Source of the DNA: Cladorhizidae sp. MBARI D1340-BT2 | Taxonomy: Eukaryota > Porifera > Demospongiae > Poecilosclerida > Cladorhizidae | DNA: 64,000 nt | Direction: 5' to 3' | Assembly: GCA_028752905.1 (NCBI GenBank) | Contig: JAQNBH010000015.1 | Span: forward strand, 987,437-1,051,436 | In this document: positions 46,001 through 48,842 of the stretch, piece by piece | How the letters are laid out: each line of letters opens with the position of its first letter | Position numbering within the stretch: the first letter of the stretch is position 1 | Notes under the pieces: model-generated | Seen by the model: only the letters and a program-made list of their open reading frames with translations | What the model was told of the DNA's origin: nothing | Database searches by the model: none | Made by a program: the position numbers and the translations under genes

Positions 46001-48255
46001 TGCATTATGCTGGCACACGTGCGAGTACAGAGACACATGCATGTGCATTATGCTGGCACCCGTGCGAGTACAGAGACACATGCATGTGCATTATGCTGGC
46101 ACCCGTGCGAGTACAGAGACACATGCATGTGCATTATGCTGACACCCGTGCGAGTACAGAGACACATGCATGTGCATTATGCTGGCACCCATGCGAGTAC
46201 AGAGACACATGCATGTGCATTATGCTGGCACCCGTGCGAGTACAGAGACATATGCATGTGCATTATGCTGGCACCCGTGCAAGTACAGAGACACATGCAT
46301 GTGCATTATGCTGGCACCCGTGCGAGTACAGAGACACATGCACATGCATTATGCTGGCACCCGTGCGAGTACAGAGACACATGCATGTGCATTATGCTGG
46401 CACCCGTGCGAGTACAGAGACACATGCACATGCATTATGCTGGCACCCGTGCGAGTACAGAGACACATGCATGTGCATTATGCTGGCACCCGTGCAAGTA
46501 CAGAGACATATGCATGTGCATTATGCTGGCACCCGTGCGAGTACAGAGACACATGCATGTGCATTATGCTGGCACCCGTGCGAGTACAGAGACACATGCA
46601 TGTGCATTATGCTGGCACCCGTGCGAGTACAGAGACACATGCATGTGCATTATGCTGGCACCCGTGCGAGTACAGAGACACATGCACATGCATTATGCCG
46701 GCACCCGTGCGAGTACAGAGACACATGCATGTGCATTATGCTGGCACCCGTGCGAGTACAGAGACACATGCATATGCATTATGCTGGCACATGTGCGAGT
46801 ACAGAGACACATGCATGTGCATTATGCTGGCACCCGTGCGAGTACAGAGACACATGCATGTGCATTATGCTGGCACATGTGCGAGTACAGAGACATACGG
46901 ACGTGCACTCTTTAGCTGGTGCTCTTCTCCCAAATGCAGAGAGTTATTTATCAGCTCATATAATATTTTGTCGTTCTAGGGACTTGATTAATACAAAGTC
47001 TCTCATTTGCTTGCATCTCTAGTGCCTACAAGAGTGGAACACTTGGAGTCGCTAGTGTGCCACAGGGACAGGTAGGACACCTGGTGTGCGTCGTGTGCTA
47101 GAGATCTACAGGGACAGGTGGGAGAGGATATCATCTTCCTAACAGAAATCCTCCCCCCTCCTTTCAAGACACAATGAAATTATTATAAGTGGGTGAACTA
47201 GGTGAACTAAGATAATAACTTCAGGTACAACTGACATTCTCTCCATCCCATCCCTTACCAAAGAACCCTGTCATCATCTTGACTCAACCATAGTCAACTC
47301 ACTTAAATTAACAGAACACTTCCATATAAGTACATATCATACTTTAACATGCATATATTAGATATGACCACATACACCAAATGCACGGCCATTTATTTGG
47401 AGAAGAGCATGGCTTGACATTAGCAACATCTAAGAATCTACTTACTCACTTCACATGAGTTTAAGCTGGTTCACAATTTTAACACAACCCCACCTACCCA
47501 CAGAGATATGCCCTTTGACTCGGTCTACTCTAAAATGTATTGCGGGAAGGCAATGTCCATTGTTATATTGTAAATCTACATTTGGCTCAAGCTCAAGTTG
47601 TGAGTAGTATTTCTTCATGAAGGAATCCCTCTCATCTCATGTGATTATGGAAACTGTCTAAATGAAGCCCACTAGCACAAGTTGTTTGCACGTAAAAACA
47701 GTACCACTAGAGGAACCAGTTGAATTGCCACAAAATAAACACGTCCACATACTACACATACTACACGTCCACATACTACACGTCCACATACTACACGTCC
47801 ACATACTACACGTCCACATACTACACGTCCACATACTACACGTCCACATACTACACGTCCACATACTACACGTCCACATACTACACGTCCACATACTACA
47901 CGTCCACATACTACACGTCCACATACTACACGTCCACATACTACACGTCCACATACTACACGTCCACATACTTGCAGAAATAGGCCGGCTCTCCATTCTT
48001 GAACACTTTACCACAATAATTCAAGGTCGAAGGTTGGCTCTCATCACCGACTACAGCAGGATCACCTCCAAACAACATCCACTGCAGAGGGTCAGTTAAC
48101 TTTTTCTGGATAGTCTGATCTCTCAGAGAGTTGATATCTCCATGGTTGCCAAACACATCACAGACTACATCAGCTAGGAAACTGTGTAGCCGAGCCTGGA
48201 TTTTTACAGCAGGTACACCCGCCAGCTCCTTACACAACGTCATATCAGTAGACAT
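1645..48255 (-). CDS. UBR1/2: UBR1/UBR2-type N-recognin E3 ubiquitin ligase gene, 5' part (13 exons; continues past left edge)
   Basis: Seen: 12 exons (47972-48255, 41246-41324, 34536-34643, 24880-25005, 24653-24703, 24514-24591, 23880-23942, 23232-23451, 18892-19037, 18473-18514, 12762-12919, 4580-4808) join with compatible phases at GT/AG sites into 528 codons without a stop; a thirteenth (about 1645-1695) is probable. Known: UBR1/UBR2 are RING-type E3 ligases of the N-degron pathway. They bind basic N-terminal residues through the UBR box and bulky hydrophobic ones through a ClpS-like N-domain, in cytosol and nucleus, with an E2 of the Rad6/UBE2 class. Both recognition domains are here (residues 81-148 and about 200-250). 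The family is usually about 1,750 residues, so this is roughly the first third; the RING and C-terminal cap are off-window. Nothing indicates a pseudogene. UBR1 and UBR2 cannot be told apart; an unduplicated ancestor of both is likely. Confidence 0.9.
1728..2005. repeat. AGGAACAGGGAGGTGGGGG-type array, adjacent to probable exon 13
   Basis: Irregular 12-bp (AGGAACAGGG) and 19-20-bp units. On the minus strand it is C/T-rich and merges into the pyrimidine tract of the exon 13 acceptor, so array sequence may serve as the splice polypyrimidine tract. Confidence 0.85.
2210..4368. repeat. 52-bp tandem array, about 41 copies
   Basis: The unit starts GACAAGCCAGGCAGAGTGAG and continues with the GGAGTCCTGG and AACACCACAACAATGG blocks. 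Two common variant sites (CTGGAACACC or CTGGCACACC; AATGGAACA or AATGCAACA) mix along the array. Because 52 is not a multiple of 3 and the unit has no minus-strand stop, all three minus frames stay open for 500-730 codons. These are not genes. Confidence 0.97.
4580..4808 (-). CDS. UBR1/2: UBR1/2 exon 12
   Basis: Residues 452-528. The first base completes Arg452 with exon 11; then [19 protein letters not shown] and [11 protein letters not shown] and FLEWCMAD align with the K-Y-x-L-I-S-K-P-x-x-W, Q-H-I-E-x-x-P-x-W-E and W-C-x-x-D blocks. The acceptor is ACCATAG and the donor GAC/GTAAGG, phase 0. Intron 11 upstream is 7.95 kb and about three quarters tandem repeat. Confidence 0.93.
5011..5354. 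repeat. 76-bp tandem array, about 4.5 copies
   Basis: The unit contains CCATTGTCCTGGCCTGGCAT and CTCCTAGTATTGTTATATAG. Intron 11. Confidence 0.88.
5549..9381. repeat. About 66-bp tandem array, about 58 copies
   Basis: The unit starts AACAGCCACATAGTTAGGAG and includes GGCTTCCCTTGAAGATGGCA, with an internal CA run of variable length, so unit length drifts from about 61 to 72 bp. An A/C variant (GGAGGAGGC or GGAGGCGGC) marks copies. It is the second longest array of the window, in intron 11. Confidence 0.96.
9383..9784. other. Intron sequence without recognised features
   Basis: Single-copy stretch between two arrays in intron 11. No open frame here aligns with UBR1/2, as expected because exons 11 and 12 join without a gap. 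No transposon ends were recognised. Confidence 0.55.
9785..10275. repeat. 34-bp tandem array, about 14 copies
   Basis: The unit includes CCTCTGTATGCAGGCAGATG and ACATCAACCACTT, with ATCATCC or ATCAACC variants. Confidence 0.9.
10396..11560. repeat. 22-bp tandem array, about 50 copies
   Basis: Copies of GATGTATAGCTGTGTTAACC plus TT. Some units read CTATGTATTAACC, and copies become more diverged towards the right end, the usual decay at an array edge. Confidence 0.93.
11838..11990. repeat. 38-bp tandem repeat, 4 copies
   Basis: The unit contains CTCCTAATAGTGAGGGCTAG and AACTAACAGTGGCACGTG. Confidence 0.88.
12055..12096. repeat. Perfect 15-bp stem hairpin
   Basis: TTAGATACCCTCAGG (12055-12069) is followed after a 12-base loop by its exact reverse complement (12082-12096). 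Possibly the closed end of a small MITE, or an RNA hairpin of intron 11. No function can be assigned. Confidence 0.8.
12551..12602. repeat. Short inverted repeat (GAGGGACTCTA / TAGAGTCCCTC)
   Basis: Eleven-base arms around 12553 and 12591 with a spacer of about 27 bases, in intron 11. Possibly a degraded transposon or a chance hairpin. Confidence 0.5.
12762..12919 (-). CDS. UBR1/2: UBR1/2 exon 11
   Basis: Residues 400-451 plus two bases. [20 protein letters not shown] and YLVYDLR match the A-R-x-L-I-x-E-x-x-L-x-S-x-I-x-x-T segment and the D-L-x-Y-V-L junction. The acceptor is CTGCAG and the donor CTCAG/GTACTG, phase 2. Array sequence of the 32-bp type begins within about 55 bp upstream of the acceptor. 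Confidence 0.92.
12975..14478. repeat. 32-bp CA-rich tandem array, about 46 copies
   Basis: The unit includes ACAGAACACATACATGCCCT and CACCACACAC. A block of about 448 bp is duplicated within the array (the pattern at about 13590-13840 recurs at about 14040-14290). All three plus frames are open (His/Thr-rich) and are artefacts. Intron 10. Confidence 0.95.
14813..14974. repeat. Imperfect inverted repeat inside the element
   Basis: CAGTGCAGTCGAG...TACCTGAAGCA (14813-14845) pairs with TGCTTCAGGTAGAAGACAGG...CTCGACTGCACT (14941-14974). A separate inverted copy of the 72-bp array core (TTCCCACCTGAAG) lies at about 14733-14770, so the array motif occurs in both orientations here. Confidence 0.6.
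15010..16362. repeat. 72-bp tandem array, about 19 copies, with a 24-residue open repeat
   Basis: The unit contains CTACTTCAGGTGGGAAGAAT and CCTCCTATCAGATGCTCAGG. Most copies are 72 bp (24 codons), so the plus strand reads [20 protein letters not shown] repeatedly; occasional 73-bp copies (an extra G in CTGGAACTAA) shift the frame. No start context, no conservation argument and frame-breaking units make a protein unlikely. Confidence 0.93.
16363..17485. other. Interior of the 14486-17662 element
   Basis: A/T-rich, single-copy sequence with two open frames of about 60 codons near 16560-16790 that I do not recognise. No DDE motif was found, so any transposase is gone or too decayed to see. Confidence 0.45.
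17663..18455. repeat. 25-bp CA-rich tandem array with a 234-bp higher-order duplication
   Basis: The unit includes ACATACATGCCCCCACCAC. A block starting ATGCCCCCACCACACACACG (17665) recurs at 17899, an offset of 234 bp, including the unusual GCCGCC variant. It abuts exon 10's donor side and the right end of the 14486-17662 element. Open frames on both strands are artefacts. Confidence 0.94.
18473..18514 (-). CDS. UBR1/2: UBR1/2 exon 10 (42-nt microexon)
   Basis: Residues 386-399 in a 42-nt exon reading [14 protein letters not shown], equivalent to the conserved S-V-Q-x-F-T-x-P-x-L-A segment. The acceptor is TATGTAG and the donor TTG/GTAAGT; both ends are phase 0. A CA-rich tandem array begins only about 20 bp downstream of the donor, and a TAC trinucleotide run lies just upstream of the acceptor. 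Confidence 0.88.
18560..18795. repeat. TAC/TAT trinucleotide tract
   Basis: Mixed (TAC)n and (TAT)n runs in the 377-bp intron between exons 9 and 10. Confidence 0.9.
18892..19037 (-). CDS. UBR1/2: UBR1/2 exon 9
   Basis: Residues 338-385. [20 protein letters not shown] followed by [15 protein letters not shown] matches the highly conserved Y-K-x-x-x-A-x-x-F-x-x-N-Y-x-x-L-Q-K-x-F-x-x-D-x-H block. The acceptor is ACTCAG and the donor TCG/GTAAGT, phase 0. This block was one of the strongest pointers to the family. Confidence 0.93.
19546..20290. repeat. 30-bp tandem array, about 25 copies
   Basis: The unit reads GACATGGCTGGGCTGGGAGT plus GTCAGACGCT. Since 30 is a multiple of 3, ten-residue repeats read through on both strands (for example [10 protein letters not shown] on plus). 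One frame runs out of the array into the hAT-like remnant on the right. Intron 8. Confidence 0.95.
20320..20760 (+). pseudogene. hAT-like transposase remnant (zinc finger and start of transposase)
   Basis: In broken frames the plus strand reads [12 protein letters not shown], then [11 protein letters not shown], then [18 protein letters not shown], a C2H2-type finger arrangement (C-x2-C ... H-x4-H), followed by [16 protein letters not shown] and [10 protein letters not shown]. From memory these resemble the N-terminal part of hAT-like proteins common in invertebrates. Frameshifts and a 25-bp tandem duplication (ATGTGCATGCCATGTCCGAC, about 20448-20497) break it. No ends were identified. It lies in UBR1/2 intron 8, on the opposite strand. 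Confidence 0.5.
20939..21722. repeat. 32-bp tandem array, about 24 copies
   Basis: The unit includes CATGGTGGCATGCTAAGCTT and AGAAAGCCTAGT; most copies contain AAGCTT. Confidence 0.94.
21935..22042. repeat. 68-bp array, left part (split by a transposon)
   Basis: Two diverged copies of the array that continues at 22621, separated by an 18-G homopolymer near 21957-21975. The sequence GGTTGACAATAGC at 22029-22040 is cut by the Tigger-like insertion. Confidence 0.85.
22043..22620 (-). mobile_element. pogo/Tigger-like DNA transposon, internally deleted, TA target duplication
   Basis: Ends read CCGTATTCACTCGAATATAA and, reverse-complemented, CCATATTCACTCGAATATAA: near-perfect inverted ends of about 28 bp. 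TA lies on both sides (22041-22042 and 22621-22622). It sits inside a 68-bp array monomer: intact siblings read GACAATAGCTCTATGGGG where this copy reads GACAATAGCTA, insertion, TATATGGGG. It keeps only the 3' end of a transposase gene. Confidence 0.85.
22239..22484 (-). pseudogene. C-terminal fragment of a pogo/Tigger-like transposase
   Basis: An 81-codon open frame starting [16 protein letters not shown] and ending in a very acidic tail with [19 protein letters not shown]. The V/M-x-K-S-F-x-x-C-G-I motif followed by an acidic C-terminus is typical of the end of Tigger/pogo transposases (recalled, not searched). The DNA-binding and DDE parts are deleted, so it cannot act alone. Confidence 0.65.
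22623..23215. repeat. 68-bp tandem array, right part, about 9 copies
   Basis: The unit contains TTGAAGTAGGTTGACAATAG and CTCTATGGGGACACACACTG. It ends just short of the exon 8 donor (23231), so the last monomer is almost touching coding sequence. Confidence 0.93.
23232..23451 (-). CDS. UBR1/2: UBR1/2 exon 8
   Basis: Residues 264-336 plus one base. It contains [19 protein letters not shown] and ends in DSSLWI, aligning with the H-S-x-I-V-A-H-Q and L-S-D-S-K-L-W segments of UBR1. The acceptor is GTGCAG and the donor ATAA/GTAAGC, phase 1, which joins to exon 9 to give Ser337. Intron 8 downstream is about 4.2 kb and holds three arrays and two transposon remnants. Confidence 0.9.
23459..23565. 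repeat. Tandem duplication of about 56 bp in intron 7
   Basis: ACATCATCAACAACAGAGAT with its downstream GTGAGGGCATGCATCCACCT occurs twice just upstream of the exon 8 acceptor. A young, two-copy stage of the array growth seen elsewhere. Confidence 0.85.
23566..23879. other. Rest of intron 7
   Basis: Single-copy intron sequence with no recognised feature; it ends at the exon 7 donor GTGAGT (23879). Confidence 0.6.
23880..23942 (-). CDS. UBR1/2: UBR1/2 exon 7
   Basis: Residues 243-263 in a 63-nt exon. [19 protein letters not shown] matches the G-R-x-V-x-x-G-x-x-x-x-C-E-x-A-K stretch that closes the N-domain. The acceptor is ATCTAG and the donor ATCAGT/GTGAGT; both ends are phase 0. It was found by looking between exons 6 and 8 for the residues missing from the alignment. 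Confidence 0.87.
24148..24420. repeat. 49-bp tandem array, about 5.5 copies
   Basis: The unit includes CTGGTTCACAGGGCATGCCT and GGAAGTGCTTGCTGGCTGCT. Intron 6. Confidence 0.9.
24514..24591 (-). CDS. UBR1/2: UBR1/2 exon 6 (N-domain)
   Basis: Residues 217-242, read from the GTG that follows a CTGCAG acceptor. The reading [16 protein letters not shown] followed by VVMTDRK aligns with the helix and strand of the ClpS fold after the ND motif. It ends AAG/GTGTGT, phase 0. The preceding intron is only 61 bp, the shortest in the gene, in sharp contrast to introns of many kilobases elsewhere. Confidence 0.87.
24653..24703 (-). CDS. UBR1/2: UBR1/2 exon 5 (start of ClpS-like N-domain)
   Basis: Residues 200-216, a 51-nt exon reading [17 protein letters not shown]. 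The YNDE motif corresponds to the Asn-Asp pair that ClpS and the UBR1/2 N-domain use to hold the N-terminus of type 2 (bulky hydrophobic) degrons. The acceptor is TCACAG and the donor CAG/GTTTGG. It is separated from exon 4 by a 176-bp intron made mostly of CA and GT runs. Confidence 0.85.
24724..24858. repeat. (CA)n and (GT)n facing runs filling intron 4
   Basis: About 20 CA units at 24724-24765, then a 45-bp spacer, then about 24 GT units from 24810. The two runs are complementary and can fold into one long stem. Intron 4 is 24704-24879, so most of it is this hairpin. Confidence 0.92.
24880..25005 (-). CDS. UBR1/2: UBR1/2 exon 4
   Basis: Residues 158-199, the helical stretch between UBR box and N-domain. 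It contains [15 protein letters not shown] and ends in a LPAHLQ segment resembling the LPP-L- motif at this point in UBR1. The acceptor is TTACAG. The donor CAA/GTGGGC is inferred because it gives phase 0 into the next exon; a stronger GTAAGT inside the exon at Tyr-Cys would shorten it, so the 3' boundary is the weakest of the set. Confidence 0.75.
25034..25150. repeat. (CA)n with ATGCATGC interruptions
   Basis: CA dinucleotide runs broken by ATGCATGCATGC blocks, directly upstream (minus sense) of the exon 4 acceptor. Confidence 0.85.
25219..25932. repeat. 78-bp tandem array, about 9 copies
   Basis: The unit includes GGACCAGTTATTTATACACA and GGAACAGTGCTGGGCCACTG. Being 26 codons long it reads [18 protein letters not shown] repeatedly on the plus strand; three copies are short (missing ACTCTAAGT), which changes frame. 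Intron 3. Confidence 0.94.
26209..27440. repeat. 18-bp tandem array, about 68 copies
   Basis: Copies of CTACTCCTAGAGGCGTGA with frequent GCGTG/GTGTG/GCATG and TGACT/TGGCT variants. Since 18 is a multiple of 3, six-residue repeats are open on both strands (plus TPRGVT, minus PLGVVT and SRSSHA). Confidence 0.96.
27445..28011. other. Intron 3 spacer with an 18-G run
   Basis: Single-copy DNA except a G homopolymer near 27561-27579 next to GGGTTTCATACC. That motif recalls the GGTTTCATTTAG ends of the MITE at 33699, but no second end was found. An 88-codon open frame at 27802 is unrecognised. Confidence 0.5.
28012..28890. repeat. 20-bp tandem array, about 43 copies, with a 131-bp higher-order duplication
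   Basis: The unit is GGCATGAGTTAGGCTTCACC. A block starting with a shortened unit (CATGAGTTAGGCATGAGTTA) at 28519 is repeated at 28650 with the same internal variants, so 131 bp were duplicated as one piece. Confidence 0.95.
28892..29023. repeat. About 35-bp array, left half (split by a Tc1-like element)
   Basis: The unit includes GCATGGCAAGGTGACGGGTA and GATACACATG. The array resumes at 30886 after the insertion. Confidence 0.88.
29024..30885 (-). mobile_element. Tc1/mariner-superfamily transposon, 39-bp perfect inverted ends, TA target duplication
   Basis: Both ends begin CAGTAGGCGCCATAAAAAAC and stay identical for 39 bases; TA lies at 29022-29023 and 30886-30887. Left subterminal DNA has three copies of a GCGTTGAACGCTCGCT motif. 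A transposase remnant lies on the minus strand inside (29970-30620). The empty site is visible in a sibling monomer, GACGGGTATATACACATG near 30960. The element sits in a tandem array in UBR1/2 intron 3. Confidence 0.88.
29970..30620 (-). pseudogene. Tc1-like transposase remnant (HTH part and first catalytic Asp)
   Basis: In shifting minus frames: [13 protein letters not shown] and [18 protein letters not shown] (helix-turn-helix half), then [14 protein letters not shown], then [11 protein letters not shown] and [12 protein letters not shown]. The V-I-W-T-D-E-C motif is the region of the first catalytic Asp in Tc1-like DDE transposases. Stops, frameshifts and loss of the C-terminal half show it is dead. 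The superfamily agrees with the TA target site. Confidence 0.6.
30886..30995. repeat. About 35-bp array, right half, plus 17-bp boundary duplication
   Basis: Resumes the 28892-29023 array. At the junction CCTACTGTACACATGCA occurs twice in a row: last 7 bases of the element plus 10 bases of array. The second copy is therefore a post-insertion slip duplication. Confidence 0.85.
31081..31334. repeat. Hexanucleotide array (AGGGCC / AGGGCT / AGAACT)
   Basis: Roughly 42 six-base units with G triplets every 6 bases on the plus strand: strong G-quadruplex potential. Open frames in both directions are artefacts. Confidence 0.92.
31690..32635. repeat. 34-bp tandem array, about 28 copies
   Basis: The unit includes CCTCCGTGGGTACATGAGTA and GAAGGAACAGACGG; a 32-bp form lacks two bases (ACAGAGG). 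All three minus frames are open for 250-385 codons, which is a repeat artefact. Confidence 0.95.
32636..32953. other. Intron 3 spacer, unrecognised
   Basis: Single-copy DNA. An open minus segment around 32855-32935 has acidic codons ([10 protein letters not shown]) but no splice pair that fits UBR1/2, whose exons 3 and 4 already join without a gap. Confidence 0.45.
32954..33393. repeat. 31-bp tandem array, about 14 copies
   Basis: The unit includes ACCTAACAATGACCCTGTCA and TCATGTGACCC. Confidence 0.93.
33628..34385. repeat. 23-bp tandem array, about 27 copies, split by a MITE
   Basis: The unit is TAGATATTGTCCTGGTGTAT plus TAA, interrupted at 33699-33826. The right end lies about 150 bp from the exon 3 donor. 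Confidence 0.93.
33699..33826. mobile_element. 128-bp MITE with 5-bp target duplication ATTGT
   Basis: The left end is CAGGTTTTCATTTAGGA; the right end reverse-complemented is CAGGGTTTCATTTAGAAAAT. ATTGT flanks both sides (33694-33698, 33827-33831), while intact monomers of the host array carry one ATTGT at the same place. The interior has G-run and C-run blocks that can pair. The family is unknown. Confidence 0.8.
34536..34643 (-). CDS. UBR1/2: UBR1/2 exon 3 (UBR box end)
   Basis: Residues 122-157. The frame reads [14 protein letters not shown] then GVHCEIHEP, the unmistakable second half of a UBR box. Cys131, Cys133, Cys145 and His148 complete the zinc sites, and Asp132 and Asp135 are the conserved acidic pocket residues. 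Acceptor is ATATAG; donor is GAAGCG/GTACAC, phase 0, less certain than the others because GTACAC is a weak donor. The exon lies just right of a 23-bp array and just left of a 37-bp array. Confidence 0.9.
34744..35874. repeat. 37-bp tandem array, about 30 copies
   Basis: The unit includes CACACAGACTCCATGCTACA and GGCACTGGTGGTGAGCC. Copies are very alike (few substitutions), so the array is young or homogenised. Begins about 100 bp upstream (minus sense) of the exon 3 acceptor. Confidence 0.95.
35875..36224. other. Intron 2 spacer, unrecognised
   Basis: Single-copy sequence between two arrays; no exon, transposon end or RNA gene recognised. Confidence 0.55.
36225..41172. repeat. 28-bp tandem array, about 175 copies (largest of the window)
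   Basis: The unit is AGTTCTACATATCTACCTGG plus CCTCATAG. Nearly all variation is one binary site, CATAGAG or CATATAG, with rarer CCCCAT and CCACAT copies. One damaged patch lies at about 39045-39120. Most of intron 2 is this array. It contains stops in every frame, so it gives no long open frame. Confidence 0.97.
41246..41324 (-). CDS. UBR1/2: UBR1/2 exon 2 (UBR box centre)
   Basis: Residues 95-121. After a CACAG acceptor the first base completes Lys95 and the frame reads [14 protein letters not shown], then [10 protein letters not shown]. This supplies zinc ligands Cys97, Cys106, Cys109, His115 and His118, and Asp100, one of the acidic residues that contact basic N-termini in this family. 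The donor is CGG/GTGAGT, phase 0. The exon is 79 nt between two introns of more than 6 kb, each mostly tandem repeat. Confidence 0.92.
41330..41825. other. Intron 1 sequence next to exon 2
   Basis: Contains a G-rich tract at 41330-41375, which is the pyrimidine tract of the exon 2 acceptor on the minus strand, then an AAC/ACC-rich stretch and single-copy DNA. No other gene seen. Confidence 0.6.
41826..43978. repeat. 38-bp / 23-bp mixed tandem array, about 60 units
   Basis: The long unit includes GGCAGTGAGGACAGTGACTC and TGGTGCACCAGGCATGGT; the short unit lacks the GCACCAGGCATGGTG block. Long and short units alternate irregularly along the array. Minus frames stay open for 480-790 codons: artefacts. 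Confidence 0.96.
44225..44720. repeat. Degenerate CAC/ACC-rich repeat region
   Basis: Imperfect ACCAC triplets with recurring CACACCACTACCAGCCACAC and TAGCACACCACCAC blocks, fading to the right. Confidence 0.75.
44764..46890. repeat. 43-bp tandem array, about 49 copies, with 344-bp higher-order unit
   Basis: The unit includes GCTGGCACCCGTGCGAGTAC and AGAGACACATGCATGTGC. The rare variant CTGACACCCGTGAGAG occurs at 45021 and 45365, exactly 8 monomers (344 bp) apart, with matching neighbours. Plus frames are open for up to 656 codons because the unit lacks stops and 43 is not divisible by 3; these are not genes. Confidence 0.96.
46891..47744. other. Intron 1 spacer, unrecognised
   Basis: About 850 bp of single-copy intronic DNA. 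I see no exon joining exons 1 and 2 (they already join in phase), no transposon ends and no RNA gene. Confidence 0.55.
47745..47970. repeat. 15-bp tandem array at the intron 1 donor, about 15 copies
   Basis: The unit is CTACACGTCCACATA. On the transcribed (minus) strand each monomer reads TATGTGGACGTGTAG, so every junction contains GTATGTGG, the same eight bases as the exon 1 splice donor. The array starts at the donor itself. Confidence 0.95.
47972..48255 (-). CDS. UBR1/2: UBR1/2 exon 1 (start codon, start of UBR box)
   Basis: Encodes residues 1-94 plus two bases. The start is the first Met of the open frame and is preceded by non-coding sequence. The segment [12 protein letters not shown] followed by [14 protein letters not shown] matches the entry to the UBR box; Cys81 and Cys94 are the first two zinc ligands. 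It ends TGC AA before the donor GTATGT at 47971, phase 2. The donor lies in the first monomer of a 15-bp tandem array that fills the start of intron 1. Confidence 0.9.
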
Positions 48256-48542
48256 ATTTCACCTCTACACTGTCTCAGTCATCTGAAATACTGCAGAGCA
48301 GAAATGCACTACTACAAACCTCTTCAGTGCATTACCTCATTGTGGTAAACTATTTTTAAAACGCGAGACCTCGTGTGTGTGTGTGTGTGTGTGCGCGCGA
48401 CAATTCTGGCCAGGCGCATGCATTACATCGCAAAATTCGCCCCACTCTCCCATCCCCCCCACCACCCCCACTTTTCGCACATTCCGGGCCTGAGGTCGTT
48501 TTCCGACTTTAGTGCTCCAATAGATTCTTCACACTTTGTTAT
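48256..48542 (-). promoter_or_regulatory. Presumed 5' UTR and promoter region of the UBR1/2 gene
   Basis: This is the sequence immediately upstream of the first coding exon on the minus strand. The start codon at 48253-48255 has an A at -3, which favours initiation. A (GT)n/(GC)n run lies near 48374-48400 and a CCCCACC-rich stretch near 48440-48475. I see no TATA box in a convincing position. The region ends where retrotransposon-derived sequence begins (48543), so the promoter must be compact or overlap mobile DNA. The call rests only on position. Confidence 0.4.
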
Positions 48543-48661
48543 TTATGATTTAATTTAATGTTGCTATTGCTGAGCCTGTTAAGGCCATCACATATATAAT
48601 ACAGCACAGTGTGAAACTATTTAGTAACTAACCTAATAACAATCTATATTTTAAAAAGAAG
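48543..48661 (+). repeat. Left arm of a 114-bp inverted repeat (LINE 3' UTR fragment)
   Basis: Identical, apart from a 5-bp tandem duplication (TTAAT), to the reverse complement of 50143-50256. The right arm follows the stop codon of a minus-strand LINE copy, so this arm is a 3' UTR fragment in plus orientation. It ends in AAAAAGAAG and runs into an ATT-rich tract. Confidence 0.88.
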
Positions 48662-48840
48662 AAGATTATTATGATGTTGTTCTTGTTATTATTATTTTTA
48701 TTGTTTTTATTGTTGCCATTATTATTGCCATCATTATTATTATTGTCATCATTATATATTTTGTTGTTGTTATTGTTGTTATTATTATTATTATATAATT
48801 AAATATTATACATAATTATGACAGAGAACAACATGCCATA
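48662..48840. repeat. ATT/GTT-rich microsatellite
   Basis: Degenerate (ATT)n and (GTT)n. On the minus strand it follows the 3' end of the LINE copy at 48843-50042 as an (AAT)n tail. Confidence 0.85.
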
Positions 48841-48842
48841 TC

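Noticed and set aside
45052..47022. 656-codon plus frame ([13 protein letters not shown] repeats)
   Set aside because: It is the 43-bp array, open because the unit lacks stops; several staggered copies of the frame exist.
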